DNA of 55,903 nucleotides from Pseudomonadota bacterium (GCA_018241785.1 JAFEDF010000005.1:1-55903), one strand, 5' to 3'; shown: positions 42,187 through 51,310, counted from the first letter of the stretch. Notes: generated from the sequence alone by a model not told the origin. Program-made: numbers and translations.

Positions 42187-43455
42187 TCACCGGCGCCCCG
42201 GTACGCCGAGGCGCTTGTACATCGGGCGCAGCACCGCGCGCACACCGGGGAGGCGCCGGTAATACCATCCTGCCGCGAGCATCGCGAGGACGCCGTTCAG
42301 CGCGAACGTGAAGCGCGTGCCGATCGCTCCGGCAATCGCCCCTGCGGCGAGGTTGCCGAGCGGGGCGACACCGAGGAAGGCCAGCGTGTAGAACGATGCG
42401 AGGCGCCCGCGCAGGCGGTCCTCGACGATCGTCTGCAGGATCGTATTGGCCGAGGCCGCTGCGAGGATCACGCCTCCGCCGACGAAGAAGATCAGCGCCA
42501 GCGCGACCGGGAGGCTGCCCATGTACGAGAATGCGGCGAGCGCTGCGCCGCTGACGCCGGCCGAGACCGCGATAACGACGCCCAGACCGCGCACCGACGC
42601 GCGGCCGGCGAGGTAGGCAGTCGACAGCAATGCGCCGAGGCCCGCTGCCGACAGCAGGTAGCCGAGCGTATGCGGTCCGCCGCCGAAGATGTCCTTCGCG
42701 TAGACCGGCATCAGCGACGAGTACGGCGCGATCGTCCACGCGAGCGCCGCAACGAGGCCGAGGAGCGAGCGCACCGGCTCGAGCGCCCACGCGTAGCGCG
42801 CTCCCTCCGCCCAGCTCTGCCACCATCCGTGCGACGACGGCGACCCGCGGGCATCGCGCGGCCAGCGCATTCTCGCGATCGCGACGATCACCGCGACGAA
42901 CGACAGCGCGTTGAGCGCGAAGCACACCGCTTCGCTCGTCAGCGCGAGGAGCATGCCGGCAATCGCCGGGCCGATCACGCGCGCGGCGTTGACGAGCATC
43001 GAGTTCAGCGCGATCGCGTTGGCAAGATCGCCGCGGTCGTCGACGAAGTGGACGTAGAGGGCCTGGCGCAGCGGCACGTCGAAGGCCGAGCAGGTGCCGA
43101 GCCAGAGCGCAAGCACGATGAGGTGCCAGGTCTGGATCCAGTGGAAAGCGACGAGCACGGCGAGCGCCAGCGCCTGCGCGAGCATCAGCGACTGCGTCGT
43201 CATCAATCCGCGGCGCCGGTCGATGCGGTCGGCGACCACACCGGCGATGCCCGACAGGAGCAGGATGCCGACGTTGCTGCAGAACGCGACGACGCCGAGG
43301 AGCCACGCCGAACCGGTCAGCCGGTAGACGAGCCAGCCCATCGCGACCTGCTGGAGCCACGTGCCGACGAGCGAAAGCCCCTGCCCGATGAAGAACAGCC
43401 TGAAGTTGCGGTGACGAAGCGCGCGAAACGTTCGCGGCAGGGGAATCGCGGTCAT
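42187..43455 (-). CDS. MFS transporter, EntS/MFS_3-like exporter
   Basis: A 422-residue membrane protein with twelve predicted segments. N-terminal FRALRHRNFRLFFIGQGLSLVGTWLQQVAMGWLVY and AGVVADRIDRRRGLMTTQ are of the MFS_3 family that includes enterobactin exporter EntS; ALYVHFVDDRGDLANAIALNSMLVNAARVIGPAIAG is also typical. It begins 12 bases after the cyclase gene stop and would be the last gene of the SIR2-TIR/NTPase/cyclase run. Whether it belongs to that system or merely follows it is open. Substrate unknown. Confidence 0.88.
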   Translation of the reverse strand: MTAIPLPRTFRALRHRNFRLFFIGQGLSLVGTWLQQVAMGWLVYRLTGSAWLLGVVAFCSNVGILLLSGIAGVVADRIDRRRGLMTTQSLMLAQALALAVLVAFHWIQTWHLIVLALWLGTCSAFDVPLRQALYVHFVDDRGDLANAIALNSMLVNAARVIGPAIAGMLLALTSEAVCFALNALSFVAVIVAIARMRWPRDARGSPSSHGWWQSWAEGARYAWALEPVRSLLGLVAALAWTIAPYSSLMPVYAKDIFGGGPHTLGYLLSAAGLGALLSTAYLAGRASVRGLGVVIAVSAGVSGAALAAFSYMGSLPVALALIFFVGGGVILAAASANTILQTIVEDRLRGRLASFYTLAFLGVAPLGNLAAGAIAGAIGTRFTFALNGVLAMLAAGWYYRRLPGVRAVLRPMYKRLGVPGRR

Positions 43456-43467
43456 CGGGCGGGAATG

Positions 43468-45360
43468 CTACGCGCGCTCCAGCCGGTACACCCGCGCTTC
43501 GCCAAACCCCTTGGCGAGCGCCGTCGCACCGACGTACTCGATGGCGAAGCGCCCTTCCGCGTACGGCGCTACCGTCGCCGCAAACGCCTCGCTCGCATAG
43601 ACGACGCCGGCGGGCGTGATCGGCTCGATGCGTGCGGCGCGCGTCACGTTCGCTCCGAAGTAGCTGTCGCGGCGCATCACCGGATCGAAGGTGCGATAGA
43701 CCGGCCCGGCGTGCAGCGCGACGCGTACCTGCACCGCATCGCCGACCCCCGTACGCGCCCAGTCGAAGCTTCGCATCCGCTCGGCAAAACGCAACGCGAA
43801 CTCGGCGGCGTCCGAGGCATCGTCGAACACCGTGTAGAGCGCGTCGCCCCAGGTCTTGGCTTCGAGGGGCTTCGCACCGGCCGTATCGATGAGCGCTGCG
43901 GCAGCGTCGAGAAAGGCGCGCTGAAAGTCGGGGATGACGTCATCGCGGAGCTTGCTGTAGCCCGCGAAGTCGGCGAACAGCATCGACTTCAGCGTGCGCC
44001 GGCGCGCGGTCGGGCTGTCCGTCGACGAGGCTGTTGCTGCCAGTCCAGCGCCCGCGACGGGAGCCGAACCGCCCATCTCGCGCCGGGCGTCGCCGGCGGT
44101 GCTTATCGAATCGGCGGGAGCGTCGCCGCGCAGCTTGCGAAGATCGATGACGTCGACGGCCCCGCCCTGCCGGCACCAGCGCTCAACGGTGCTGCGCGTG
44201 CCGCCGACCCGAGCGGCGTCATCCTCTCGCTCGCCCGGATCGAACACGCAGAGGAGCACGGGCTCCGTCTGCAGCTGGCCGGCGCGAAGCGTCGCGAGTC
44301 CATCGACCATCCGTGCTCCGTGCTCGAACAGCACGTCGTCTCCGAGGTATTGCTCGCCGCTGGCGACCACGACGCGATGCGCACGCGCGAGCGCCGCTTC
44401 GAAGCGCGCGACCCACTCGCCGCCTCCGGGTGCGACGCTGCTGCGGACGAATTCGTCGCGATCGAACGGCAGCACGAGGTCGACCTCGGCCCCGGCCTCG
44501 AACGCTGCTTCGACGCACAGCAGATCCGCCCCGCAGGCGGCCGACACGAACACGATCGGCTGATGCAGCGAAGCCAGGCGGTCGCGAAGCGCCCGTGCGA
44601 CCTGCGGAACGAGCGAAGCCGGAAAGCGCGGGTTTGCGCGACCCGGCGCATCGATCATGTGCCCGGTGAAGGCGAGCACGCTCGGCGCCGGCAATTCGGC
44701 GAGCACGATGTTCGCCGCGGGTAACACCTGCGCAAGGAGCGCGAGTTGCCTTCGCATCGACGCGATCATCCCAGCATTGCCGGCGGCGGCGCGCTTCGCC
44801 ACCGCGTAGCTTTGCTTCGCGCCGTCGAGGTCGCCCTGCAGGAGTTTCGCCTCGCCGAGTGTGGCATCGACCCAACCTGGCGAACCCCCGGTATCCGGCA
44901 CCCGGCTCGCCGCGGCAACCACGTCGGCCGCAAGGCTGCGCGCGGCTTCCGCGTCGCCGAGGAGCATCGAAAGCGTCGCGGCGTTGACGCCCGGATAAGG
45001 ATCGCGGCCGAGACGCCAGGCGTCGAGGTAGGCGCTCCGGGCGTGTTCCGCGGCGGCGGTGGTCGTCCCCTCGCGGCGCACTGCGCGATGCAACGCGTCC
45101 TTGAGCAGTCGCCCGCGCAGGCTCAGGATTTCGACCAGCAGCGCGCGCTGGCCGGCACCGTGCGCCGCGACCTGCGCGAGGTCGAGCAGCGCCTGCGCCT
45201 CGCGCGAAGCGCCGGCGCGCGCATGAGCGAGCGCCCCCCAGTAGAGCGCTTCGGCGTCCCGCCGGCCGGTCGCGTCGATCGAGCGGAAGGCGTCGCAGGC
45301 TTCCCACGGCTGCCCGCGGTCGAGGTGCTCGCGAAGGCGCGCGAGGGGGTCTATGGTCAA
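43468..45360 (-). CDS. helical-repeat, SLOG-like and class III nucleotide cyclase protein
   Basis: A 630-residue protein in three parts. Residues 1-215 are TPR-like helices resembling the TRAFs-binding (DUF4071) region. Residues 226-410 look like a SLOG Rossmann domain: VLAFTGHMIDAPGRANPRFP, SAACGADLLCVEAAFEAGAEVDLVLPF, with the GADLL and a C-terminal VVVASGEQYLGDD. Residues 455-630 are a class III cyclase: FADFAGYS gives metal Asp464, AKTWGDALY gives Lys502 and Asp506, and GANVTRAARIEP the transition-state Arg; the usual Asn is Thr and the purine-fixing Asp is Ser, so the product nucleotide is uncertain. The TTG start overlaps the NTPase stop as TTGA. Confidence 0.85.
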   Translation of the reverse strand: MTIDPLARLREHLDRGQPWEACDAFRSIDATGRRDAEALYWGALAHARAGASREAQALLDLAQVAAHGAGQRALLVEILSLRGRLLKDALHRAVRREGTTTAAAEHARSAYLDAWRLGRDPYPGVNAATLSMLLGDAEAARSLAADVVAAASRVPDTGGSPGWVDATLGEAKLLQGDLDGAKQSYAVAKRAAAGNAGMIASMRRQLALLAQVLPAANIVLAELPAPSVLAFTGHMIDAPGRANPRFPASLVPQVARALRDRLASLHQPIVFVSAACGADLLCVEAAFEAGAEVDLVLPFDRDEFVRSSVAPGGGEWVARFEAALARAHRVVVASGEQYLGDDVLFEHGARMVDGLATLRAGQLQTEPVLLCVFDPGEREDDAARVGGTRSTVERWCRQGGAVDVIDLRKLRGDAPADSISTAGDARREMGGSAPVAGAGLAATASSTDSPTARRRTLKSMLFADFAGYSKLRDDVIPDFQRAFLDAAAALIDTAGAKPLEAKTWGDALYTVFDDASDAAEFALRFAERMRSFDWARTGVGDAVQVRVALHAGPVYRTFDPVMRRDSYFGANVTRAARIEPITPAGVVYASEAFAATVAPYAEGRFAIEYVGATALAKGFGEARVYRLERA

Positions 45361-48300
45361 CGCGAACCGGCCGCGGCGATCGCGCCGCGCAGCCTTGCGG
45401 TGCTATGCAGCGACCTCATCGGCGCCGGCAGCCGGTCGAGGATCCGCGCGGCCTCGGCGAGCGACGCCGACGCAGTCTTCGGCGTCGCCAGCGCCGAAGC
45501 GTAGAGCGCCTGCGCATATTCGATGTATTGCGTCAGGTCTTCGTTGTCCTTGCGCTCAAAGAGGTCGCGCTCGAACGCGAGCACCGGTTCGATGATCGTC
45601 GCCGCTCGCCGGGTGTCCCCCGAGCCGGCGGCGATCCACGCCTGCAGGGTCAGCAGGACGTTCCGGTTGCGCCGGTCGCCGACGCTGCGCAGCGGCACCC
45701 GGGCGCAGGCTTCGAGGGCCTTGTCGATCTCGCGGCCGGCACTCGCGAAGTCACGCTGCCACCACGACGCCTCGGCGGCGGTCCTCCACGCGAGGCACAG
45801 CGCACTGTCGCGCCCTTCCTTCGCCCCGTTCTCCGGCGGCGTCAGCGGCTCGAGACGGTTCGCGACGGCGAGCGCCATCGCGTGCACGGTCGCGAAGTCG
45901 CCCGTGGCATAGGGCATTGCGAACACCGCGTAGCCGACGCCGAGCCCGATCCCTGGACCGATCGTGCCGAGGTATTCAGGCAGGAACCCGCGTCCGAACG
46001 ACCCCGCCGGGAGCCTTGTCGTCGCCATGTCGGTGTAGCGGCGGTTCTGTGCCAGGGCCGCGGCTGCCGCCCTCTCATGCCCCGAGTCCGCCTCTCCCGA
46101 CGCGAACCAGCCCGAGACCTGCGCCAGGACCTGCCCGAGGAATGCGGCGTCGCGCACGTGCTTCGCGACGTCAACGCCCGCCCGCAGCTCGGCAAGCGCT
46201 CCGTCGATGTCGCCGAGGCTGTAGCGAACTCCCGCCGCCTGCATCCGCGCGTTGACGAGGTTGTTCCACGAGACCTGGTTGGTGGGGTCGAGCTCGGTCA
46301 TCGCCTGCCAACCCGCAACATCCTTCGTCGACCATTCGAGCGCCTTCTTCATGTGCATCTCGGCCGATTCGGCCGACACCAGGTTGTCGAAGGTCAGCGC
46401 CTGCGCGCGGCGCGCCAGCATGTTGCCCGGCTGGACCGCGAGGACCTTCGCGGTCACGTCGAGCGCATCCTGCGCGACCGTGCGCGCACGGTCGAAGCGG
46501 CCGAGGCCGTTCAGCGTCCCGGCCTGCCACGACGACGCCTCGGCGTAGGCGACCGCCGCCGGCGTGTCGTCGAGCTTCAGGTCGGCGATGCTGCGCAGGG
46601 CGTCGCGAGCCTGGTCGAGCGTCTTCACCGCGGCTTCGTTGTCGCCCGTCTGCATCTGCGAGAAGCCGAGGTAGGTCGTCGCGAGGCCGTAGGCGCGCCG
46701 CACGGCGACCGACGGCGACGGGGCCTTCATCAGCGGCGCGAGCACCTCGACCGACTGTTGGGAAAGCTTCAGTTCGTCGGGGATCTGCAGCTCGCTCGAC
46801 GCAAGCTTCGCCTGCGAAGCGAGTCCGATCGCGAGGCCGATAGCGGTCTCCTCCGAGCGATCGCCCTGCGCACGCAAACGTGTGAGGGTCGCGACCGCGT
46901 CGGAAAGCGCCTGCTTCGACTCGGTGAGCTTCGACTGGTAGCGCAGCGCCGCGCCGTAGCGCACGAGCGCCAGCGCGCGGTTGCGGTCGGTCTCGGGCGT
47001 GCGAAGCGCTGCGGGAAGGTCGGCGTAGTAATCGACCGCGCGTTTGGCGAGCGAGGCGACGATGTCGAGGCGACCGATCGGCTCGAGCTCGCGGTAGAAA
47101 TCGTCGAGAAGATAGACGATGAGCTTCTCGGCCTGGCCGCGCGCGTTGTCGGCGAGCGCGCGCGTCTCCTTCGCCGCGACCTCGGCGCGCTGCGCGCGCT
47201 TCATGCTGACGTAGCCGAAGACGGCACTGCCGATCGCCGCGATCGCGAGCACGATGCAGACGGCCGCGACCTGCCTTGCGCGCACCAGCGCCCGGTGCGT
47301 CGCGGCCTCGCGAGCCTTCTGCTCAGCGAGCTTGCGCTCGGCCTCGTCGCGCGCCTCCCGCTCCTGGCGCAGGCTGCGGCTCGTGCGCACGACCGCGCAC
47401 AGCACATCGTGCGTGAGCTCGACGCGGCGCAGATCGAGGCGCTCCTCGACACGAAGAAGCCGCCGGTTGACGAGCGCGGCAAGCGCCTGCGGCGCGCCCG
47501 CCGCGGCAAACGCCTTCTGTACGCGCTCCTCGGCAACGCTCTCGCGAAATCCCGATTCGGTGAGGAGCTCGTCTTCGATGAATCGCCGCACGCCTTCGGG
47601 CTGGTCGGTAAGCGCGCGCTCGTAGAACTCGGAGAGGATGGTGTCGCGCGAGCCGGCGAGGAGTGCTGCCGAGATCTCGCTTCCGTGCTGCGCCAGGCGA
47701 GCGTTGTTGAGCTCGCGGCAGATCAGCGACAGGAGCGAGGGCTCGACCTCGGCGTTGCGAAGCTCGGATCCACCGGCGACGAAGCGTACGATCGCCTCCG
47801 CCACCTCGTCGGTCACGAGCCGGCCTCCTGGCTTCGTCACCGCGGCGAGCGCCTGCTCGCCGGTCATCCGCGCGAGCCGCATCCGGTTCTGGGTGACCGA
47901 CGGCATCCTGCCCTTGACCGATTCGAGCTGGGCGAGATAATCCTCGCGCAGCGCGATCAGCACGCGATAGTCGGTGCGCGCGAAATCGAAGCGCTCGGCG
48001 ACCGAGTCGTCGGCGTCGATCGCCGCTTCGAGCGCCTTAGGCGGCCGGTTCTCGACGAGATCGGCGAGGTCGTCGATGAACTCTGCCGCGCGCGCGCGCC
48101 CGGAGTCGTCGCTCTGCGCGAGGGTGAAGATCTCCTCGAACTGGTCGAAGATCAGAAGCGGAATCAGCGGCTCGCCCGACACGTCGCGCAGCACGTCACC
48201 GCGGTGGTGCAGGAACTCCCACAGCGATTCGCCCGCGACCGACACACCAGGCTTCGCCCACTCGCCCGATGCGCCGGTCGCGCGAAAGATCGCGCCCTTG

Positions 48301-48620
48301 ATCTGCTCCGAAGGCGCCGGAGCGCTCGCCGCGTAGTCGATCCGCACGTAGACCGGGCAGTAGCCGAGGCCGCGCAGCCGCGGCACGATGCCGGCGCGGA
48401 GGATCGACGTCTTGCCGAGACCCGACTGGCCGAACAAGAGCGTCAGCGTCTTGCGCTGCACGCGGCGCGCGAGCTCGGCGACCTCGTCCTCGCGGCCGTA
48501 GAAGTAGCGCTGGGTCTCCTCGCTGAACGACGCGAGGCCGAGCCACGGATGCTCGGCGTCGACCTGCGCAGTTTCCGCAGCCTGCGCCACGGAGTCGGTA
48601 CGGGTCGCCGAATCGTTCAT
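45357..48620 (-). CDS. nSTAND-type NTPase with membrane segment and TPR-like tail
   Basis: A 1087-residue STAND-class NTPase. The nSTAND opening PWLGLASFSEETQRYFYGREDEV (25-47) leads to Walker A GQSGLGKT (64-71), Walker B LLIFDQFEE (155-163) and the sensor-like IALREDYLAQLE (222-233). A winged-helix part follows, then a coiled coil (417-445), one membrane segment (450-472), and about 600 residues of helical repeats with TPR character (for example ALVRYGAALRYQSKLTESKQAL). STAND proteins are signal-triggered switches. ATGA overlap with the SIR2-TIR gene and TTGA overlap with the cyclase gene show a coupled operon. Confidence 0.88.
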   Translation of the reverse strand: MNDSATRTDSVAQAAETAQVDAEHPWLGLASFSEETQRYFYGREDEVAELARRVQRKTLTLLFGQSGLGKTSILRAGIVPRLRGLGYCPVYVRIDYAASAPAPSEQIKGAIFRATGASGEWAKPGVSVAGESLWEFLHHRGDVLRDVSGEPLIPLLIFDQFEEIFTLAQSDDSGRARAAEFIDDLADLVENRPPKALEAAIDADDSVAERFDFARTDYRVLIALREDYLAQLESVKGRMPSVTQNRMRLARMTGEQALAAVTKPGGRLVTDEVAEAIVRFVAGGSELRNAEVEPSLLSLICRELNNARLAQHGSEISAALLAGSRDTILSEFYERALTDQPEGVRRFIEDELLTESGFRESVAEERVQKAFAAAGAPQALAALVNRRLLRVEERLDLRRVELTHDVLCAVVRTSRSLRQEREARDEAERKLAEQKAREAATHRALVRARQVAAVCIVLAIAAIGSAVFGYVSMKRAQRAEVAAKETRALADNARGQAEKLIVYLLDDFYRELEPIGRLDIVASLAKRAVDYYADLPAALRTPETDRNRALALVRYGAALRYQSKLTESKQALSDAVATLTRLRAQGDRSEETAIGLAIGLASQAKLASSELQIPDELKLSQQSVEVLAPLMKAPSPSVAVRRAYGLATTYLGFSQMQTGDNEAAVKTLDQARDALRSIADLKLDDTPAAVAYAEASSWQAGTLNGLGRFDRARTVAQDALDVTAKVLAVQPGNMLARRAQALTFDNLVSAESAEMHMKKALEWSTKDVAGWQAMTELDPTNQVSWNNLVNARMQAAGVRYSLGDIDGALAELRAGVDVAKHVRDAAFLGQVLAQVSGWFASGEADSGHERAAAAALAQNRRYTDMATTRLPAGSFGRGFLPEYLGTIGPGIGLGVGYAVFAMPYATGDFATVHAMALAVANRLEPLTPPENGAKEGRDSALCLAWRTAAEASWWQRDFASAGREIDKALEACARVPLRSVGDRRNRNVLLTLQAWIAAGSGDTRRAATIIEPVLAFERDLFERKDNEDLTQYIEYAQALYASALATPKTASASLAEAARILDRLPAPMRSLHSTARLRGAIAAAGSR

Positions 48621-49999
48621 TGACGGTCGGCGAGATGGCTCGTCAGGTGCTGCGCGAATTCGGCCGTGACCTCGCCGCCGGGAAGGCTCGTGACGTGCAG
48701 CGCCTTGAAGCGATCGGGAATGTGCGCCGAGGCGGCGTCGACCGAGTCGATCGCCACCGGAACGATGAACAGCGCCCCCTCGGCGATGTTGCGCGCGCGA
48801 TCGAGCGCATAGCTCCACTCGCGGCGGAAGTAGCCTTCGAGCCGCTTCTCGGTCGTCGCCGAGATCACCGGAACGAAGTACGAGCAGCGCGCGATGTTGC
48901 GCTGGATCTTGCGGTCGTAGTCGTCGCCGCCTTCGAGGCGGTCGACGTCGAACCAGGTGCGGATGCCGGCGGCGTCGAGCCCCGCCTTCAGCCGCTGCAC
49001 CGCGGCGAGGTCCTCGCGCGCGTAGCTGATGAACACTGCGTGCTCGGGCATGTCGCGCTCGGGCGGAGTGAAGCGCTGCGGTCGCGCAAGGTCGATCACG
49101 TCGGCAGGCTTGTGGCGCGCCGTCCAGCGCCGGTGCAGCTCGTCGACGAACTTGCCGGCGCCGGCGTAGACGCGCGTCCTGAGGCTCACCTGCTGCAGGA
49201 AGTTCATCAGCCGCGCATCGCCCGCCGTGTGGCTGTCGGCGAGCACTTCGCCGACGTCGCGCGGGTCGGAGAGCCGGTGCCGCTTGGTCATTCGCAGGAA
49301 GAGCCGCGCGAGCCAGTTGGTGAAGCTCGAGCCGATGAAGAGCAGGTGGTTGTGCTCGAGCTCGTGAAAGAGCTTCTCGGGAGTGAGGTGCTCGCTTTGC
49401 AGTGCGCAGATGAACTCGAGGGTGTCCTCGTCCGAGATCACGTAGGTGGGTGAGGCCGACAGCCGTCCGAGGAGGTGGTAGACGACCGGGCGCGCGAGCT
49501 TCTCGCGCTCGGAGGGCAGGTCGACGACCCGGTTGGGCGCGTAGGCGATCACCTCGGTCGTCTGCGCACCGCCGAAGCGCTCGGCATTGATCGCCTGCTC
49601 GAGCAGCGGATCGAAGGTCGTGGTGACGAAGAGGTCGAAGTCGGTGATCTGCGCGAGCTGCCTGAGCGGCAGCGGCGGCTCGAAGGCGACGTCGCGAAAG
49701 AGGCTGCGAAGGCGCGTGTAGGCCTCCTCGCGCCGGCCGTGCGAAGCGAGGAACCAGCAGACGACGTCGTTCAGCGTGCACGGCTGCGGGAGCTGGCTCG
49801 TGTCGACGCCGAGCTTCACCGCGAGCTTCTCCGCCGCCCAGTCGTAGAGGAGCCGCGGCCCCGCGTCGGTCTCGACCTGGACGAGTTCGGGGCCGAGGAT
49901 CGGGATGACGCGCCGCTCCTCGATGAAATCGAGCAGATCACCCCATGCGTCGTCGTCGAGCGTGGCGAGCGGAGTGTGCAGCGGCAGCGGCTGGGTCAT
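48617..49999 (-). CDS. SIR2-like and TIR two-domain protein
   Basis: A 460-residue protein. Residues 15-300 follow the SIR2_2 order: VIPILGPELV (31-40), DLFVTTTFDPLLEQAI (122-137), VVYHLLGRLS (172-181) and LLFIGSSFTNWLARLFLR (219-236). The usual GAGxS is GPELV and the TTN-Y-D asparagine is Thr128, so SIR2 NADase activity is doubtful; the His175 of the 'LHG' position remains. Residues 319-455 are TIR: HAVFISYAREDLAAVQRLKAGLDAAGIRTWFD, then CSYFVPVISATTEKR and YFRREWSYAL with Glu394 where NAD-cleaving TIR domains have the catalytic Glu. Overlaps the NTPase start by ATGA; first gene of the operon. Confidence 0.87.
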   Translation of the reverse strand: MTQPLPLHTPLATLDDDAWGDLLDFIEERRVIPILGPELVQVETDAGPRLLYDWAAEKLAVKLGVDTSQLPQPCTLNDVVCWFLASHGRREEAYTRLRSLFRDVAFEPPLPLRQLAQITDFDLFVTTTFDPLLEQAINAERFGGAQTTEVIAYAPNRVVDLPSEREKLARPVVYHLLGRLSASPTYVISDEDTLEFICALQSEHLTPEKLFHELEHNHLLFIGSSFTNWLARLFLRMTKRHRLSDPRDVGEVLADSHTAGDARLMNFLQQVSLRTRVYAGAGKFVDELHRRWTARHKPADVIDLARPQRFTPPERDMPEHAVFISYAREDLAAVQRLKAGLDAAGIRTWFDVDRLEGGDDYDRKIQRNIARCSYFVPVISATTEKRLEGYFRREWSYALDRARNIAEGALFIVPVAIDSVDAASAHIPDRFKALHVTSLPGGEVTAEFAQHLTSHLADRQ

Positions 50000-50117
50000 C
50001 GCGTGGCGGTCCTGGCCCGGATCCTTCTCGTCCCTCGCGCCTCTGCGGGCGCTACGCCTCGGTGGGCGCTACCTGTCGGACCGTCACTCCCCGCGTTCCG
50101 GCGCCCGGGCGCGCCAC

Positions 50118-50146
50118 AGTCTCCACGAAACATCCCGACGGGTCAA
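50118..50146 (-). promoter_or_regulatory. candidate promoter of the SIR2-TIR operon
   Basis: TTGACC (50146-50141, 5 of 6), 17 bases, then GAGACT (50123-50118, 3 of 6) on the minus strand. It lies immediately after the CoA-transferase stop and about 120 bases before the SIR2-TIR start. The -10 is weak. The rest of the gap holds GGGCGCTAC twice and nothing else recognised. Confidence 0.3.
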
Positions 50147-51310
50147 TTACGCCGCGCCGATCGGCTCGTCGTCTGCGCGCCTCAGCACCTCCTCGGTATG
50201 TTCGCCGAGGCGCGGTGGGCCGCGTCGGTAGGTCGCCGGGGTGCGCGACAGCTTGATCGGCGAGGCGATGCCGCGGTAGTCCCCGATGTCGATGCGCATG
50301 CCGCGATGTGCGGTGTGCGGCTGCGCGAGCGCCGCTCCGACGCCCAGCACCGGCGCGCTCGGCACACCGCGACGAACGAGGACCTCGACGAGGCGCTCGC
50401 CGTCCCACGCGGCGAAGCGGCGCTCGAGGAGCGCGCGAAGCTCCTGCCGATGACGAGTGCGGCCCGGGTTGTCGGCGAAACGCGGATCGGCCGCAAGCTC
50501 GGGCGCGTCGACGACCGCGCAGAGCGCGGCGAACTGCGCGTTGTTGCCGACGGCGAGAAAGATGTCGGCACCCCCGGTGTGAAACATGTCGTAAGGGGTG
50601 ATATTGGGGTGGGCACTGCCGGTGCGCTGCGGCTCGGCTCCGGAGTAGAAGTAGTTGGTCGAGTGCGGGAAGAGGATCGCGAGCGCGCTGTCGAAGAGCG
50701 TCGCCTCGACGAACTGCCCGCGCCCGCTCGTCTCGCGCTCGCGCAGTGCCATCAGAATGCCGACCGCTGCGTTCAAACCGGTGACGAGATCGACGATCGG
50801 CACGCCGAGGCGCAGCGGCGGCCCGTCGGCCTCGCCGTTGACGCTCATGAGCCCGGTGAACGCCTGCACGGCGGCGTCGTAGCCAGGGAGCCCGCCGAGC
50901 GGCCCATCGGCGCCGTACCCCGACACGCGGCAGTGGACAAGGCGGGGAAAGCGTTCGCAAAGCGTCTGCTCGTAGCCGAGGCCCCATCGCTCGAGCGTGC
51001 CGATCTTGAAGTTCTCGATCAGAACGTCGGCGGTGCCGAGCAGGGCGAGGAGGCGTTCGCGGTCGCGCGGTTCGCCAAGATCGAGGACGACGCCGAGCTT
51101 GTTGCGGTTGACGCCAAGGAAGTACGCGGCGGTGTCGCCGTCGAACGGCGGTCCCCAGCCGCGGGTGTCGTCGCCCGCAGGGGACTCGACCTTGATCACC
51201 TCGGCGCCGTGGTCGGCCAGAAGCTGCGTGCAGTACGGGCCGCCGAGTACGCGCGTCAAGTCGACGACCCGAAGGCCGGCGAGCGATCCCGGTGCAAGCA
51301 TAGGCTCCAT
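50147..51310 (-). CDS. class III (CaiB/BaiF) CoA-transferase
   Basis: A 387-residue family III CoA-transferase, which moves CoA between carboxylic acids by a mixed anhydride at an Asp. The signatures are LAGLRVVDLTRVLGGPYCTQLLADHGAEVIKVE, NRNKLGVVLDL, IENFKIGTLERWGLGYE, and the catalytic Asp in SGYGADGPLGGLPGYDAAVQAFTG; the C-terminal half has FVEATLFDSALA. Substrate unknown: succinate-linked enzymes of hydroxymethylglutarate or glutarate type are near relatives. ATG at 51310 is preferred; a second ATG is three codons in. Confidence 0.9.
   Translation of the reverse strand: MEPMLAPGSLAGLRVVDLTRVLGGPYCTQLLADHGAEVIKVESPAGDDTRGWGPPFDGDTAAYFLGVNRNKLGVVLDLGEPRDRERLLALLGTADVLIENFKIGTLERWGLGYEQTLCERFPRLVHCRVSGYGADGPLGGLPGYDAAVQAFTGLMSVNGEADGPPLRLGVPIVDLVTGLNAAVGILMALRERETSGRGQFVEATLFDSALAILFPHSTNYFYSGAEPQRTGSAHPNITPYDMFHTGGADIFLAVGNNAQFAALCAVVDAPELAADPRFADNPGRTRHRQELRALLERRFAAWDGERLVEVLVRRGVPSAPVLGVGAALAQPHTAHRGMRIDIGDYRGIASPIKLSRTPATYRRGPPRLGEHTEEVLRRADDEPIGAA

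Noticed and set aside
42181..42195. CGCCGG-TCA-CCGGCG hairpin as terminator between gsiD and the MFS gene
   Set aside because: It lies across the MFS stop codon and lacks a T-run on either strand; too weak to list as a terminator.
41965..44724. Plus-strand open frame of 919 codons opposite the MFS and cyclase genes
   Set aside because: Low-complexity Arg/Ala/Gly composition without family motifs; the minus-strand genes have clear domains.
45405..48623. Long plus-strand open frame of 1072 codons opposite the nSTAND NTPase gene
   Set aside because: It mirrors the NTPase codons (Arg/Gln/Glu/Val-rich shadow) and shows no domain; in 70 percent GC DNA the antisense frame of a real gene often stays open.
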